This document shows, in pieces, positions 28,022 through 36,960 of a stretch of 64,000 bases of DNA. Source of the stretch: SZUA-35 sp963781035 (GTDB taxonomy: Bacteria; Actinomycetota; Acidimicrobiia; Acidimicrobiales; SZUA-35); contig CAWAEN010000004.1 in NCBI GenBank assembly GCA_963781035.1, forward strand, positions 1,240,001 through 1,304,000. Direction: 5' to 3'. A program made the position numbers and the translations under genes. How positions within the stretch are numbered: position 1 is the first letter of the stretch; every line of letters begins with the position of its first letter. The notes beneath the pieces are model-generated. The model did not search any database and was not told the DNA's origin. It saw only the letters and a list, made by a program, of their open reading frames with translations.

Positions 28022-28883
28022 CGCAGTCCTGCCTGCCGCCGTGCCGAAAGACGACACCGCCGAACGACACGCCTACGGCCCGGTGTTCTGGTCGGCCGCG
28101 GTGTGGATCGGTCTCGTCATCCTGGTTGCGGTCGCGGGCGATCTCCTGCCGCTGAAAGATCCGAACCGCATCAACCCAGCAGACAAGTTGCTTCCGGTGT
28201 TGTCGGAGGGGAACGTGCTCGGCACCGATCAGCTCGGCCGGGATGTGCTGGCCCGATTGGTGGCGGGTGCCCGGGTGTCGGTCTTCATCAGCGTCGCGAC
28301 GGTGACGTTCGGCATTCTCGTCGGCGGGCTGATCGGTACCACCGTGGGATTCATCGGCGGCAGGGTCGAACGGCTGGTGATGATCGTCGTCAACATCATG
28401 TTGTCGTTCCCGGCGCTGGTGCTGCTGCTCGGGGTCGTGGCCATGGTCGGCTCGTCGCTCGAGGTGCTGACGATCATGTTCTGCATCCTCGCCGTCCCGG
28501 CGTACGTGCGATTCGCCCGAGCCTCGACCCTCGTGCTGATGCAACGCGACTGGGTGGCGGTCAGCCGGATGATCGGATCGACGAACCGTCGCCTCGTCCT
28601 GCGAATCCTGATGCCAGAGGTGCTCGTGACTCTCATCACCTTCGGTCTGCTCGCGCTCGGCGGCGTGATCGTGGCAGAAGGAACCATCGCGTTTCTCGGA
28701 TTCGGCATCCCGCCACCACAAGCGACCTGGGGATCGATGATCGCCGACGGAAAGAACGCACTCGACGAATCGCTGAGTCTGGCCATCGTCTCGGCCGGCG
28801 CGATGTTCCTCACCATCTTGTCGTTGAATCTCGTCGGCGACGGGCTTCGCCGACGGCACCAACTTCGCGAATCACAGATCTAG
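28014..28883 (+). CDS. Peptide/nickel-type ABC transporter permease (DppC-like)
   Basis: This is a partner permease of 289 residues. It shows the DppC-type N-terminal cytoplasmic extension, a first helix at about residues 27-47, the NVLGTDQLGRDVLARLVAGA motif, and an EAA loop (VAVSRMIGSTNRRLVLRIL). FLGFGIPPPQATWGSMIADG near the C-terminus is highly characteristic. GTG 28014 overlaps the preceding gene. It is followed after 43 bases by the binding-protein gene with a GGGAGAG ribosome site. Confidence 0.92.
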   Translation: MVSAVLPAAVPKDDTAERHAYGPVFWSAAVWIGLVILVAVAGDLLPLKDPNRINPADKLLPVLSEGNVLGTDQLGRDVLARLVAGARVSVFISVATVTFGILVGGLIGTTVGFIGGRVERLVMIVVNIMLSFPALVLLLGVVAMVGSSLEVLTIMFCILAVPAYVRFARASTLVLMQRDWVAVSRMIGSTNRRLVLRILMPEVLVTLITFGLLALGGVIVAEGTIAFLGFGIPPPQATWGSMIADGKNALDESLSLAIVSAGAMFLTILSLNLVGDGLRRRHQLRESQI

Positions 28884-28926
28884 CCGGCCGGTGTCTGATC
28901 ACGGCCACAAACAAAGGGAGAGAGCC

Positions 28927-30827
28927 ATGAACCGATTGCTCCGCCTCGTGACACTCATCGCGGTGCTGTCGATGATCGCTGCCGCCTGCACTTCGGGCAG
29001 CAGCGATGATGGGCAGGGGACCGACGACGGCTCCGATGGCGACCTCGCTTCGGTCGAGACGTCCGCTGCGCCGGACGAGTCCGGGCTCGATATCACCCGC
29101 GGGGGTGAGGTGACGATCGGCATCGTGGCCGAGAGCACCGGCTGGTATCCGCCCAGCGCCGAGACTGCGTTCTCGGCCGGGTTCCTGGTCATGGATGCCC
29201 TGTACGACCGATGGTTCCATCAGACCGGCACGGGCGAGCTCATCCCGGTGATCGCCGCTGCCCGGGCGACACCGAACGCAGATGCAAGCGAATGGACGAT
29301 GGCCATACGGGAGGGCATCACGTTCCACGACGGGACGACGGTGGACGCGCAGGCCGCGGTCGACATGGTCACGCAATGGCAGGAGGGTCCGTTCGGCTCG
29401 AGCTCGACGATCGAGACGGCGGAAGTGGTCGACGAGTACACGGTTCGCTACATCCTGAAGGATCCGGATCCGGCGTTCGAGCAGACCCTGGCCGGGATTT
29501 CGAGTGGCGCCGTCTTCTCACCGACGGCGGGTCGTGCCTTCGGCCCAGAGGACTCGGTCGAGAACCCGGTCGGAACCGGGCCCGTTCATGTTCGAGTCGT
29601 GGACCCGTGATTCGGAGATGGTGGTCGTCCGGAACCCCAACTACTGGCGGTCTGCCCCCGACGGAGGAACGCTTCCGTACCTCGATCGGATCCGATTCCG
29701 AGTGCTGTCCGATGCCGACGCCACGGCGGGCCAGCTTCGCCGCCGGTGATCTCGACCTCACGACCCAGGGTGGGCCGGACGGCGGACCTGACCTCATCGA
29801 CGGTGGCGCCATCCCGTACGAGTACATCGGCAACGGTGCCGGCGTGAACATCTACAACACCTTCGAGCCGCCATTCGACGACGTCCGCATCAGGCGAGCG
29901 GCCTCGCACGCCCTGAATCAGGAAAATGCCACGGCCCTCAGCGCCCCCAATCTGTCTGGTGTCGCCGAGGTGCGGACGCAGTACTTCAGCTCGACCAGTC
30001 AGTGGTACGACGCAGGCGGCCGGTGCCGACTACGCCGTGTTCGATCTCGCCGAAGCCGCAGCGCTTGGCCGACGAGTACGTCAACGATCCCGATCGAAGC
30101 GATGGCAAGGCAGTCGGCGAACCCGTCAGCGTTCACCTACGACTGCAACACCGATCCGATCAACCTCGACCGGGCCCAACTGTTCGCCCAGGAATGGGGA
30201 GACGTCGGCTTCGAGGTCGACATCCAGACCACAGAACAGTCGAGCTTCGTCACCAAGATCGTCGGCACGACGAGTGAGCCGCTCTTCGCCGGCGAGTTCC
30301 AGGTTGCATGTTTCGCCGACGGCAACTCGGACGACCCGCTGCAGATCTTCCGAACCCGCTACGGCGATGGTCAGGTCCTCAATTGGACCAACTTCACCGA
30401 TCCTGGGATCGATGAACAGATCGAGGTGCTCAGGAACAATCTCGACTTCGAGCCTCGCAAGGCAGCCGCGGCGGAGATCTCCCGCATCACGGCGGAAGCC
30501 ATGCCGATCTACTGGTGGGCGTCGGGATCGAACTTGGTCCTCACCACGCCTGAGGTCCACGGCCTCGAGACCTACTCCTATCCCGATGGCGGCGGCAACG
30601 AGCGCATGTCGGGCGGACGGGTCTGGTGGCACGAGGTGTGGCTCGAAGGGGCGGAACCGCTCGATGGAATCCCGACTGACTACCTGACCATTCCCGATGT
30701 GCCGGACACACCGACCACCACGGCACCGACCGTGGAAGCTGCTCCGACCAATCCGGATGCAGCTGGCAGCCATGCCGGCCCCGCCGACGGGGCTCACCGT
30801 CGGCAGCACCGATCCACCGCTCGATGA
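28927..30827 (+). CDS. ABC transporter substrate-binding lipoprotein, family 5 (frame broken)
   Basis: This is the extracytoplasmic solute receptor for the two permeases. The signal peptide ends in lipobox IAAAC (Cys about residue 20), followed by a Ser/Gly/Asp-rich linker. Family 5 features are ALYDRWFHQ, WTMAIREGITFHDGTTVDAQ, VVVRNPNYWR, and a C-terminal lobe with RRAASHALNQENA and LFAQEWGDVGFEVDIQTTEQ. It ends RVWWHEVWLEG, then a Pro/Thr-rich stretch (TPTTTAPTVEAAP). At least five frame changes lie near 29581-29583 (CCC), 29728-29730 (GGG), 30010, 30058 and 30130. The ligand is unknown. Another shift near 30770 may join it to the domain downstream. Confidence 0.85.
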
Positions 30828-31266
30828 TCTCTGTCCCGGAATCAGCTTCCTCGACACGATCGTCCCGATCACGGCGACCCACCAGATCTATGGCGGCGAT
30901 CCGACATTCGGACCGTTCGCCGCGATCAACATCTACGAGCTCGCGTCGGGTGAGGCCGACGCGATCATCGGTCGATACGACCAAGCGGTGATCGAGTGCG
31001 CTGACTACACGGCCACCCTGGCGGCGGGTGGAAACGTCATTGCCGGCTATACCGAGCGTGACCTCGGAACGTGGGGCGACGAATCGCACAGCTACGGCAA
31101 TGCGGGAACCGTCGACGGGTTCGCCATCGACAGCGACATCGTGCTCATCAAGCGAGGCGACAACCTGGCTGTGGTGACGTCGTTGCACATCCTGGCGGAG
31201 CCGGACGGGACTGTGGTCGGATTCGCCGATGCGGCCGATGGAATTCTGGCCGCGCTGGGTTCGTGA
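30757..31266 (+). CDS. Extracytoplasmic domain resembling PknH-type sensor, possibly fused to the binding protein
   Basis: A frame of about 169 residues reads DDLCPGISFLDTIVPITATH, then ASGEADAIIGRYDQAVIECADY, GTWGDESHSYGNAG and VVTSLHILAEPDGTVVGFAD. Two Cys, alternating strands and the overall pattern suggest the PknH-like extracellular sensor domain found in actinobacterial lipoproteins, but this is tentative. It has no signal peptide. The preceding frame carries a Pro/Thr linker that runs straight into it if one base is corrected near 30770. The likely truth is a single lipoprotein with binding-protein and sensor-like parts. A separate gene that lost its start is the alternative. Confidence 0.55.
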   Translation: MQLAAMPAPPTGLTVGSTDPPLDDLCPGISFLDTIVPITATHQIYGGDPTFGPFAAINIYELASGEADAIIGRYDQAVIECADYTATLAAGGNVIAGYTERDLGTWGDESHSYGNAGTVDGFAIDSDIVLIKRGDNLAVVTSLHILAEPDGTVVGFADAADGILAALGS

Positions 31267-31272
31267 GTCTGG

Positions 31273-32154
31273 TCATGGCGTGAAACGAACGATGGAGGTG
31301 CCGGTGCTGTAGATCAGGTCGCCGTCGGTCAGCAGTGCGACATCGAGCACACAGTCGTCGGCGACGGTGTCGCCCGGCACCGGCACACCGTCGACGAGGT
31401 CGTATCGGATCAAGGTGAGATCGTTGTACGAGCAGATGTACAGGGCGTCGTCGGTGGCGGCGAGCCCGGTCGGGGCTGAATCGGCGGGGAGCACGAGCGC
31501 CACGTCCGGATCGATGCCGAGATCGCCCCGAGCGAGACGCTCGTCGCCGTCTCGTGGGTCGTTGTCGGCGACCCAGATCTCGCCGGACGGTGCCGCGTCG
31601 AAGGCGAACGGGTTGTTCCAAGGTCCGGACAGGATGCGGGGGCTCTGCTCCTCGGGTGTCGCGTCCGGGTCGAGCGCGATGAGCTTGCCGACGATCGAGG
31701 TCGGATCAGCCTGTCCCGCTCGATCGTTCAACAGTCCCACGCCGATGATCAGCTCGCCGTTGCTCAGGATCATCCGGCCGCCGTTGCCTCCCTGGACCGT
31801 CGTCGGCCCTCGCCAGACCTGGCGTTCTCGCTCGTCGACCAGTTCGCTCACGACGAGATCGAGCGTGGCATCCGTGTAGCTCACGAAGACACGCCCGTTG
31901 TCGTCGACCGCGAGGCCGAGCAGGCCTCGTTGCCCATCGGTCACGGCGGCGACCGAGCCGATCACCGCTCCGGACTCATCGTGGACCGAACCGTCGATGT
32001 CAGCCCACAAGAAGCCACCGGTCGATGACGCCGTCAGGGAGACCGCCTCACCGTCGACCGATGACCGTGGGTCGCCATCGTCGCTCGTGCAGCCGGCCAG
32101 CCCCAAGCCGGCAGCAACAGCCACGGCAAGCACGAGGTGACGGGATCCGGCCAT
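31273..32154 (-). CDS. Beta-propeller lipoprotein, glucose/sorbosone dehydrogenase-like
   Basis: This 293-residue secreted lipoprotein has a signal peptide ending in lipobox LAGC (Cys about residue 21), followed by a Ser/Asp linker. The rest has blades of the soluble glucose/sorbosone dehydrogenase propeller: RGLLGLAVDDNGRVFVSY, NGGRMILSNGELIIGVG, and WNNPFAFDAAPSGEIWVADN. At this length it is shorter than true PQQ sugar dehydrogenases, and I cannot confirm the PQQ-binding residues. Activity is therefore uncertain. It is convergent with the upstream ABC operon and divergent from the HAD gene. The frame is intact. Confidence 0.78.
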   Translation of the reverse strand: MAGSRHLVLAVAVAAGLGLAGCTSDDGDPRSSVDGEAVSLTASSTGGFLWADIDGSVHDESGAVIGSVAAVTDGQRGLLGLAVDDNGRVFVSYTDATLDLVVSELVDERERQVWRGPTTVQGGNGGRMILSNGELIIGVGLLNDRAGQADPTSIVGKLIALDPDATPEEQSPRILSGPWNNPFAFDAAPSGEIWVADNDPRDGDERLARGDLGIDPDVALVLPADSAPTGLAATDDALYICSYNDLTLIRYDLVDGVPVPGDTVADDCVLDVALLTDGDLIYSTGTSIVRFTP

Positions 32155-32195
32155 CTCGCTAGCTTGCCCGCGAGCGACGGCTAGCGTGCGTCGCC

Positions 32196-32810
32196 GTGAA
32201 CAGAGCTGCGAGCAAACATCGAGCCGTCGTGTTCGACATGGGGGGCGTGCTGGTCGAACTCGGTCCGTTGACCGAGATACTCGGTGAGGATCCCCTGGCC
32301 CCCGATGCCTTCTGGGATCGGTGGCTGACGAGTCCGACTGTCAGGGATTTCGAACGGGGCCGCTGTACACCAGACCAGTTCGGTGATCGATTGGTCGCCG
32401 AACTCGGCCTGTCGTTCGACGGCAAGGAGATGGTGCGGCGCTTCGCCGCATGGCCGAAGGGCCTGTTCGAAGGGGCCGAGAAACTCGTCGACGACCTGCC
32501 GGACGGGCTCGAGGTGGGTGTCCTGTCGAACACGAACGCACTTCACTGGGATGGCCAGCATCAGAGCGACCGGGTGCGATCTCTGTTCACGAAGCGTTAC
32601 CTGAGCTTCCAGCTCGGCATCGTGAAGCCGGACGTCGAGATCTTCGAGCACGTCGTGGCTGACCTCGGGTGCGCTCCTGGGGAGATCGTCTACTTCGACG
32701 ACAACCAGGTGAACGTCGATGCCGCGCTGGCCGTCGGTCTCGATGCGGCACTGGCCAGGGGTCCGCTGGACTGTCGGTCGTGGCTGACGGAACGAGGTGT
32801 CATCAGCTGA
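32196..32810 (+). CDS. HAD superfamily hydrolase, subfamily IA
   Basis: This 204-residue phosphatase-like protein carries HAD motif I as VVFDMGGVLVELG, where the second Asp of DxD is Gly, as in the YihX and haloacid-dehalogenase-like branch. Motif II is LSNTNALHWD, motif III has the Lys in LGIVKPDVEIFEHV, and motif IV is IVYFDDNQVNVDAA. A helical cap of about 60 residues follows motif I. Typical substrates are small sugar phosphates. The GTG start lies 42 bases from the divergent lipoprotein gene. Confidence 0.88.
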   Translation: MNRAASKHRAVVFDMGGVLVELGPLTEILGEDPLAPDAFWDRWLTSPTVRDFERGRCTPDQFGDRLVAELGLSFDGKEMVRRFAAWPKGLFEGAEKLVDDLPDGLEVGVLSNTNALHWDGQHQSDRVRSLFTKRYLSFQLGIVKPDVEIFEHVVADLGCAPGEIVYFDDNQVNVDAALAVGLDAALARGPLDCRSWLTERGVIS

Positions 32811-32844
32811 GTCCGGTCGATCGACTGAGTCCGGCCGAGCGAAA

Positions 32845-33660
32845 TCAGCTGCCGAAGAGGCCGAGAATCGAGAAGTCGACACGACGGTTGGCTGCCCGAC
32901 CGTCCGAGGTGTTGTTCGTCTCGATCGGTTCGGTCTCGCCACGGCCGTCGACGGTGATGCGATCAGGGCTGATGCCCTGTTCGACGACGAGCGCAGCAAC
33001 CGCTTCGGCTCGACTGAAGGAGAGTCGGAGGTTGGCCTCGTCCGGCCCGACGTCGTCGGTGTGGCCGGTGATCGAGAGGGTCGACGATTGCTCAGCCGAC
33101 ATCAGTTCGACGGCGAGTGTGATGAGCGGCCGGTAGTGCTCGTCGAGGTCGGCCCGACCGAATGTGAACAGCACGGGATCAGCCACGCTGAGTTGGATGG
33201 GGCGCTCTGGGTCGTAGACGGCAGCAGCACTGATCTCGAAGTTGTTGATCACCCGGTCCCGGCCGACCGCGGCCACCGCCGACGACTCGAGAACGTCTGA
33301 CACGTCCTGACTCGGGACGGTTCCTTCGAGGTACACGGTCTCGCCATCGAGCACGACGCGCTGGGTCTGTTCCGGCGGTTCGGCCAGGGCCAACGCGGTC
33401 GGGCCATTCGACACGTCGATCCAACCGATGATCGTCGGTCCAGCGGCGACGACGGCGATCGCTCCCACCCCGGCGAACAGGATGCCGAGCATGACTCGAC
33501 GAGTGAACCGGGCGCGAAGGCGTTCGAGGCGGCTTGGTTCGGGGTCGTCCAGGATCACGATCGGCTGACGTTCGAAGTCGGCGACGGCCGCCTCGAAGTC
33601 GTCGCCGAGGCGTTCGTTGATGCCCCGGAGGGTGTCAGCGATCTGGGGGTCGAGGGTCAC
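32845..33660 (-). CDS. OmpA-family C-terminal domain protein with one membrane anchor
   Basis: This 271-residue protein has a cytoplasmic N-terminus of about 53 residues, one transmembrane helix (MLGILFAGVGAIAVVAAGPT), a region resembling a BON-like domain (VYLEGTVPSQDVSDVL) and a C-terminal OmpA peptidoglycan-binding domain: ITGHTDDVGPDEANLRLSFS, RAEAVAALVVEQGI and GRAANRRVDFSI. In actinobacteria such proteins anchor the membrane to the wall; mycobacterial ArfA has a similar layout. The frame is intact. It is convergent with the HAD gene. The SDR gene on the same strand ends 60 bases upstream of its start. Confidence 0.88.
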   Translation of the reverse strand: MTLDPQIADTLRGINERLGDDFEAAVADFERQPIVILDDPEPSRLERLRARFTRRVMLGILFAGVGAIAVVAAGPTIIGWIDVSNGPTALALAEPPEQTQRVVLDGETVYLEGTVPSQDVSDVLESSAVAAVGRDRVINNFEISAAAVYDPERPIQLSVADPVLFTFGRADLDEHYRPLITLAVELMSAEQSSTLSITGHTDDVGPDEANLRLSFSRAEAVAALVVEQGISPDRITVDGRGETEPIETNNTSDGRAANRRVDFSILGLFGS

Positions 33661-33720
33661 CCCCTGATCATCGACCCGATCTGCAGTCTGCTGAAGTGAT
33701 TTCGGCGCGGGGCGAAGGTG

Positions 33721-34470
33721 CTAGTTGGACCAGCCGCCGTCGAAGCCGACGCACTGGCCGGTCTGGAATCGTGCGGTCCCGTCGATGAACACCGAACAGA
33801 AGGCCGCGAACTCATCCATCGTGCCCAGCCGACCCATCGGGACCTGCGCCTCGACCTGGGCTCGTCGCTCCGGATCGTCGGCCCCTGTGGCAGCGATGAA
33901 GCCGGGGAAGTCCATGAAGTTCGTGCCGACGGCGTTGACCTGCACCCCGGCGGCCGCAACTTCGGCTGCCGCGTTCCTGACCAACATGTTGGCCGCGGCG
34001 CGAGTCGACGAATAGAGCGGGGCTCCGGGTGTCGGGCGCAGGCCCGAGGCGCTGGTGATTGCCAGGATCTGGCCGGACCCCGCCTCGACCATCGGAGGGA
34101 GAAAAACGCGCAGTGCTCGGTACACCGACTCGATGTTGCCTCTGACGACCCGGGCGAGATCGTCGGCTGAACTGTTCAGCAAACGACCGACGACGATGTC
34201 GCCGGTGAAGAACACCGCGCTGTCGACGCGGCCGTAGGCGTCCATGGCCATGTCGAGCAGCCGAGGAGCCGCGGTCGGTTCGGCGAGATCGGTGGTGTTG
34301 TCGACCACCCACATGCCGACCCCGAAGGGTTCGAGTTCCTCCAGCAGGCCATCACCAGGATCGCCGAGTACCAGATCGAAACCGTTGGCCGCCATCGTTC
34401 TGGCCAGGTGTGGCCCGACGTAGTGGCGAGTGTTGTTGATGATGCAGACGGGGCGTTGGTCGTCGCTCAT
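33721..34470 (-). CDS. Divergent SDR-family protein with altered active site
   Basis: This 249-residue protein has an SDR Rossmann fold: GNIESVYRALRVFLPPMVEA, ILAITSASGL, VQVNAVGTNF and a C-terminal GQCVGFDGGWSN. The cofactor loop TGxxxGIG is replaced by NNTRHYVG, and the catalytic YxxxK reads YSSTR, with Arg for Lys. Redox activity is therefore doubtful, although Arg variants exist. The ATG overlaps the stop of the PEP-mobile-domain gene (ATGA), so the two are coupled. It may bind a nucleotide or form a complex with that partner. The long upstream open frame lies antisense to nothing conserved and was not used. Confidence 0.82.
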   Translation of the reverse strand: MSDDQRPVCIINNTRHYVGPHLARTMAANGFDLVLGDPGDGLLEELEPFGVGMWVVDNTTDLAEPTAAPRLLDMAMDAYGRVDSAVFFTGDIVVGRLLNSSADDLARVVRGNIESVYRALRVFLPPMVEAGSGQILAITSASGLRPTPGAPLYSSTRAAANMLVRNAAAEVAAAGVQVNAVGTNFMDFPGFIAATGADDPERRAQVEAQVPMGRLGTMDEFAAFCSVFIDGTARFQTGQCVGFDGGWSN

Positions 34471-36215
34471 GCGCTCTCCTCGATGACTCGGACCGTTCCA
34501 TTGTTGCCGTCGACCTCGATCAGCGCCCCGTCGGGAATGGACAGGGTGGCGTCGACGGCGGACACCACGCAGGGGATGCCGAGCTCGCGGCTGACGATGA
34601 CGGCGTGGCTCATCACCGCACCGACATCGACCACGACTGCCTCGGCCGCCAGGAACAGCGGGGTCCATGACGGATCGGTGATCGGTGCGATCAGGACGTC
34701 GCCCGGACCGAGGTCGCCGGGATCGGCAGGGTCGAGTACCACCCGGGCCCTACCTCTGGCGATGCCGGGGCATCCGGGAATGCCCTGGATCTGCTGGCCG
34801 ACGGCGGTCTGGTCGACGGTCCGGTCACGCGATTGCCACGTCTCGAGTGCCGGGACTTCGTTGCTGAAGACGAAGGGAGGGATGCGACCCGAGAGTTCGG
34901 CGTGGCGTTCGCGGCGTTCGGCAATGAGGCCGAGCTGCGATGGCGGATCAGCGAGAAAGGCAATGAACTCATCGACCGTGAGCATCGCCGAATCGACCCG
35001 ACTCGCGGGCCCACCTCGCTCTGCGGCGCGGTCGGCAAGCGTTCGGTGGGCCTTGCGCACGGTGTGGATGGCGCGAATGACGGTGGTCTTCGATCGTTCA
35101 CGGCCCTGCGACAGGATCGTGGTGGCTCGCAGCGACTTGTCGAAGAGCTTGCGGTCGATCGGGTTCAAGGCGCCACGCACGTCGGCGATGGCTTCGCGGC
35201 GCTCCCGTACGAGGCGGGCTGCCTGCGCCGCGGGGTCGTGGTCGTCGCCTGCTGCACGCATGCGATCGATCGCGGCCAGGGCCAGTTCGGGGCGGAACTC
35301 CCAAGGATCGGAACCGAGATCCCATTCGTTGGGGCCCCGGCTGCCGAAGTCGTCGATGAACGATTGGAAGTGCTGGAGCCAGTCGACCGCCGAGGGTTCC
35401 CCTGACAGCCGGTCAAGGAGGCCGGGGACGCCCTGGTCGAAGGCGGCCTTCACGGCAGGTTGGTCGTCGATCGATCGAGCCAGCTTCCACATCGCTGACG
35501 ATGGCGCAGCCGATTCGACGTCTCCGATGCCGCCCAGGAGGGAGACCAGTTGGTGGCCGCGGTCGACCTTCACGCACAGGTCCAGGAGCAGGCCGGAAAC
35601 GAGTGCGACCGAGAACGTGCCCTCGATGTGGCGGGCGAACAGATCTCGGAACAGCGGGCGGAACGCCTGGATGGCTGCGATCAGCGTCTCGTCCGATGCA
35701 TCGGCGCCGGGGAAGCCGGCGGCCCAGGTGGCCACTCTCGCCTTGTCCTCCTCGAGCGCCGGCAACTCCTTCGTCCTCAGGAGTTGGAAGACCTTCTTTC
35801 CCAGCCGCAGGGTGGCTTTGAGGTTCTTGTCTCCGTCCCGCTCGACGTACGGCGGGGCATCCGACTCGCCGAAGAACTGTTGGTCGATCGCCTCGACGGT
35901 TCCGCCGGGGGCTCGAACCCCGACCATACGCACGTAGCTGGCGTTGATGAAGCAGTAGCCGCCGAACACTCCGAGGATGATCATCGGCTCGTCTGCGGGG
36001 AAGTCACCGTCGGCGACGAGACCGAACCGCACGTATGCGTCGCGCCAGCCGTCCTCTGCCGCCTTGCCGTAGAGGTCCCAGGTGAACGCGAGCACGACTT
36101 CGGGGAAGACCTCTCCGACATTGCCGCGTGTGTACAGCGGCCACTTCTTCGACGGCGGGTTGTCCATCACCCACAGGCCTTCGCCCGACCCGTTGTCTGC
36201 GCTGTTGATCGACAC
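34467..36215 (-). CDS. PEP-utilising mobile-domain (phosphohistidine) protein without ATP-grasp
   Basis: This 582-residue protein ends in a PEP-utilising-enzyme mobile domain: ILIAPITDPSW-like ITDPSWTPLFLAAEAVV, then the phosphohistidine signature GAVMSHAVIVSREL with His about residue 537. The usual Thr or Asn before Ser-His is Met. The N-terminal 450 residues are mostly helical and resemble the linker of rifampin phosphotransferase and phenylphosphate-synthase-type proteins. No PPDK-type ATP-grasp domain is present, so a separate ATP-grasp partner would be needed. The start is GTG 36215 with GGAG six bases upstream. It is translationally coupled to the downstream SDR. The frame is intact. 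Confidence 0.85.
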   Translation of the reverse strand: MSINSADNGSGEGLWVMDNPPSKKWPLYTRGNVGEVFPEVVLAFTWDLYGKAAEDGWRDAYVRFGLVADGDFPADEPMIILGVFGGYCFINASYVRMVGVRAPGGTVEAIDQQFFGESDAPPYVERDGDKNLKATLRLGKKVFQLLRTKELPALEEDKARVATWAAGFPGADASDETLIAAIQAFRPLFRDLFARHIEGTFSVALVSGLLLDLCVKVDRGHQLVSLLGGIGDVESAAPSSAMWKLARSIDDQPAVKAAFDQGVPGLLDRLSGEPSAVDWLQHFQSFIDDFGSRGPNEWDLGSDPWEFRPELALAAIDRMRAAGDDHDPAAQAARLVRERREAIADVRGALNPIDRKLFDKSLRATTILSQGRERSKTTVIRAIHTVRKAHRTLADRAAERGGPASRVDSAMLTVDEFIAFLADPPSQLGLIAERRERHAELSGRIPPFVFSNEVPALETWQSRDRTVDQTAVGQQIQGIPGCPGIARGRARVVLDPADPGDLGPGDVLIAPITDPSWTPLFLAAEAVVVDVGAVMSHAVIVSRELGIPCVVSAVDATLSIPDGALIEVDGNNGTVRVIEESA

Positions 36216-36265
36216 CTGTCACTCCTCGTTCTCTGCGTGCGGCGAAGCTAGCCGAGCAGTTCGGC

Positions 36266-36291
36266 GTCGACCATGCCGGCGAACGGTCGAC
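36266..36291. promoter_or_regulatory. Inverted repeat between divergent genes
   Basis: GTCGACC (36266-36272) and GGTCGAC (36285-36291) form perfect 7-base arms with a 12-base spacer. They lie in the 103-base gap between the divergent PEP-mobile-domain and methyltransferase genes. This could be an operator for either. The GTCGAC hexamer is frequent in this genome, so chance is possible. Confidence 0.3.
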
Positions 36292-36318
36292 CGGTCAGCG
36301 AGGTGCGATACTGCGGCG

Positions 36319-36924
36319 ATGGAGCCTTCTCGTGATCGGTGGAACCTCAACATCCATCACCATCGTTTGATCCTCGATGTCGCTCCGACCGGTCATGCGG
36401 AGGCGCTCGATGTCGGGTGTGGTGATGGCCTTCTGACCTTCGATCTGGCTGCTCGCGGGATGAATGTCGTCGGTATCGACATCGACGGACCGAGCATCGA
36501 TCGAGCCGCGAAACACCCTCGGGCAAATGGTCAGACCGAGTTCGTGTGCGGCGACCTGTTCACGTACCCGTTCGAGCTCGCATCGTTCGACCTCGTGGCC
36601 TCGAGTGCCATGCTCCACCACGTCGATGCCCGAGACGGACTGCGTCGCATGAAGGAGTTGGTTTGTCCCGGCGGCGTGCTGGTCATCGTCGGCTTCGCAC
36701 GGCCGTCCGGCCCCGCTGATCATGCGTTGGCGGTTGCCGGGTCCGTGTTGAAGAAGACCCACCGGATGCGCGGGACGTACTGGGACCACCAGTCGCCGGT
36801 GCGTTGGCCGCCACCCCTCACGATGTCGGAGATGCGCAGCCTCGCGTCGAAGGAGCTCCCTGGTTCGTCGTTCAGAGGTCGCTTGTCGCATCGGTATGCG
36901 GTGATCTGGCGAGCACCCGGCTGA
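36319..36924 (+). CDS. Class I SAM-dependent methyltransferase
   Basis: This 201-residue methyltransferase has SAM motif I EALDVGCGDGLLTFDLA, an acidic loop VVGIDIDGPSIDRA, and motif post II/III FDLVASSAMLHHVD and LVCPGGVLVIVGFARP. This is the Methyltransf_11 pattern. The C-terminal part (MRGTYWDHQSPVRWPPPLTM) probably sets the substrate, which is unknown. ATG 36319 is used because the open frame further upstream is antisense to the PEP-mobile-domain gene. The gene stands alone between two minus-strand operons. The frame is intact. Confidence 0.88.
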   Translation: MEPSRDRWNLNIHHHRLILDVAPTGHAEALDVGCGDGLLTFDLAARGMNVVGIDIDGPSIDRAAKHPRANGQTEFVCGDLFTYPFELASFDLVASSAMLHHVDARDGLRRMKELVCPGGVLVIVGFARPSGPADHALAVAGSVLKKTHRMRGTYWDHQSPVRWPPPLTMSEMRSLASKELPGSSFRGRLSHRYAVIWRAPG

Positions 36925-36960
36925 ACCGCTGACGTGGGCACCGACGAGGGTCTGACGTCG

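Noticed and set aside
30697..30756. ATG 30697 as start of the PknH-like frame
   Set aside because: The first 20 residues are an out-of-frame reading of the binding protein's Pro/Thr linker, without a signal peptide.
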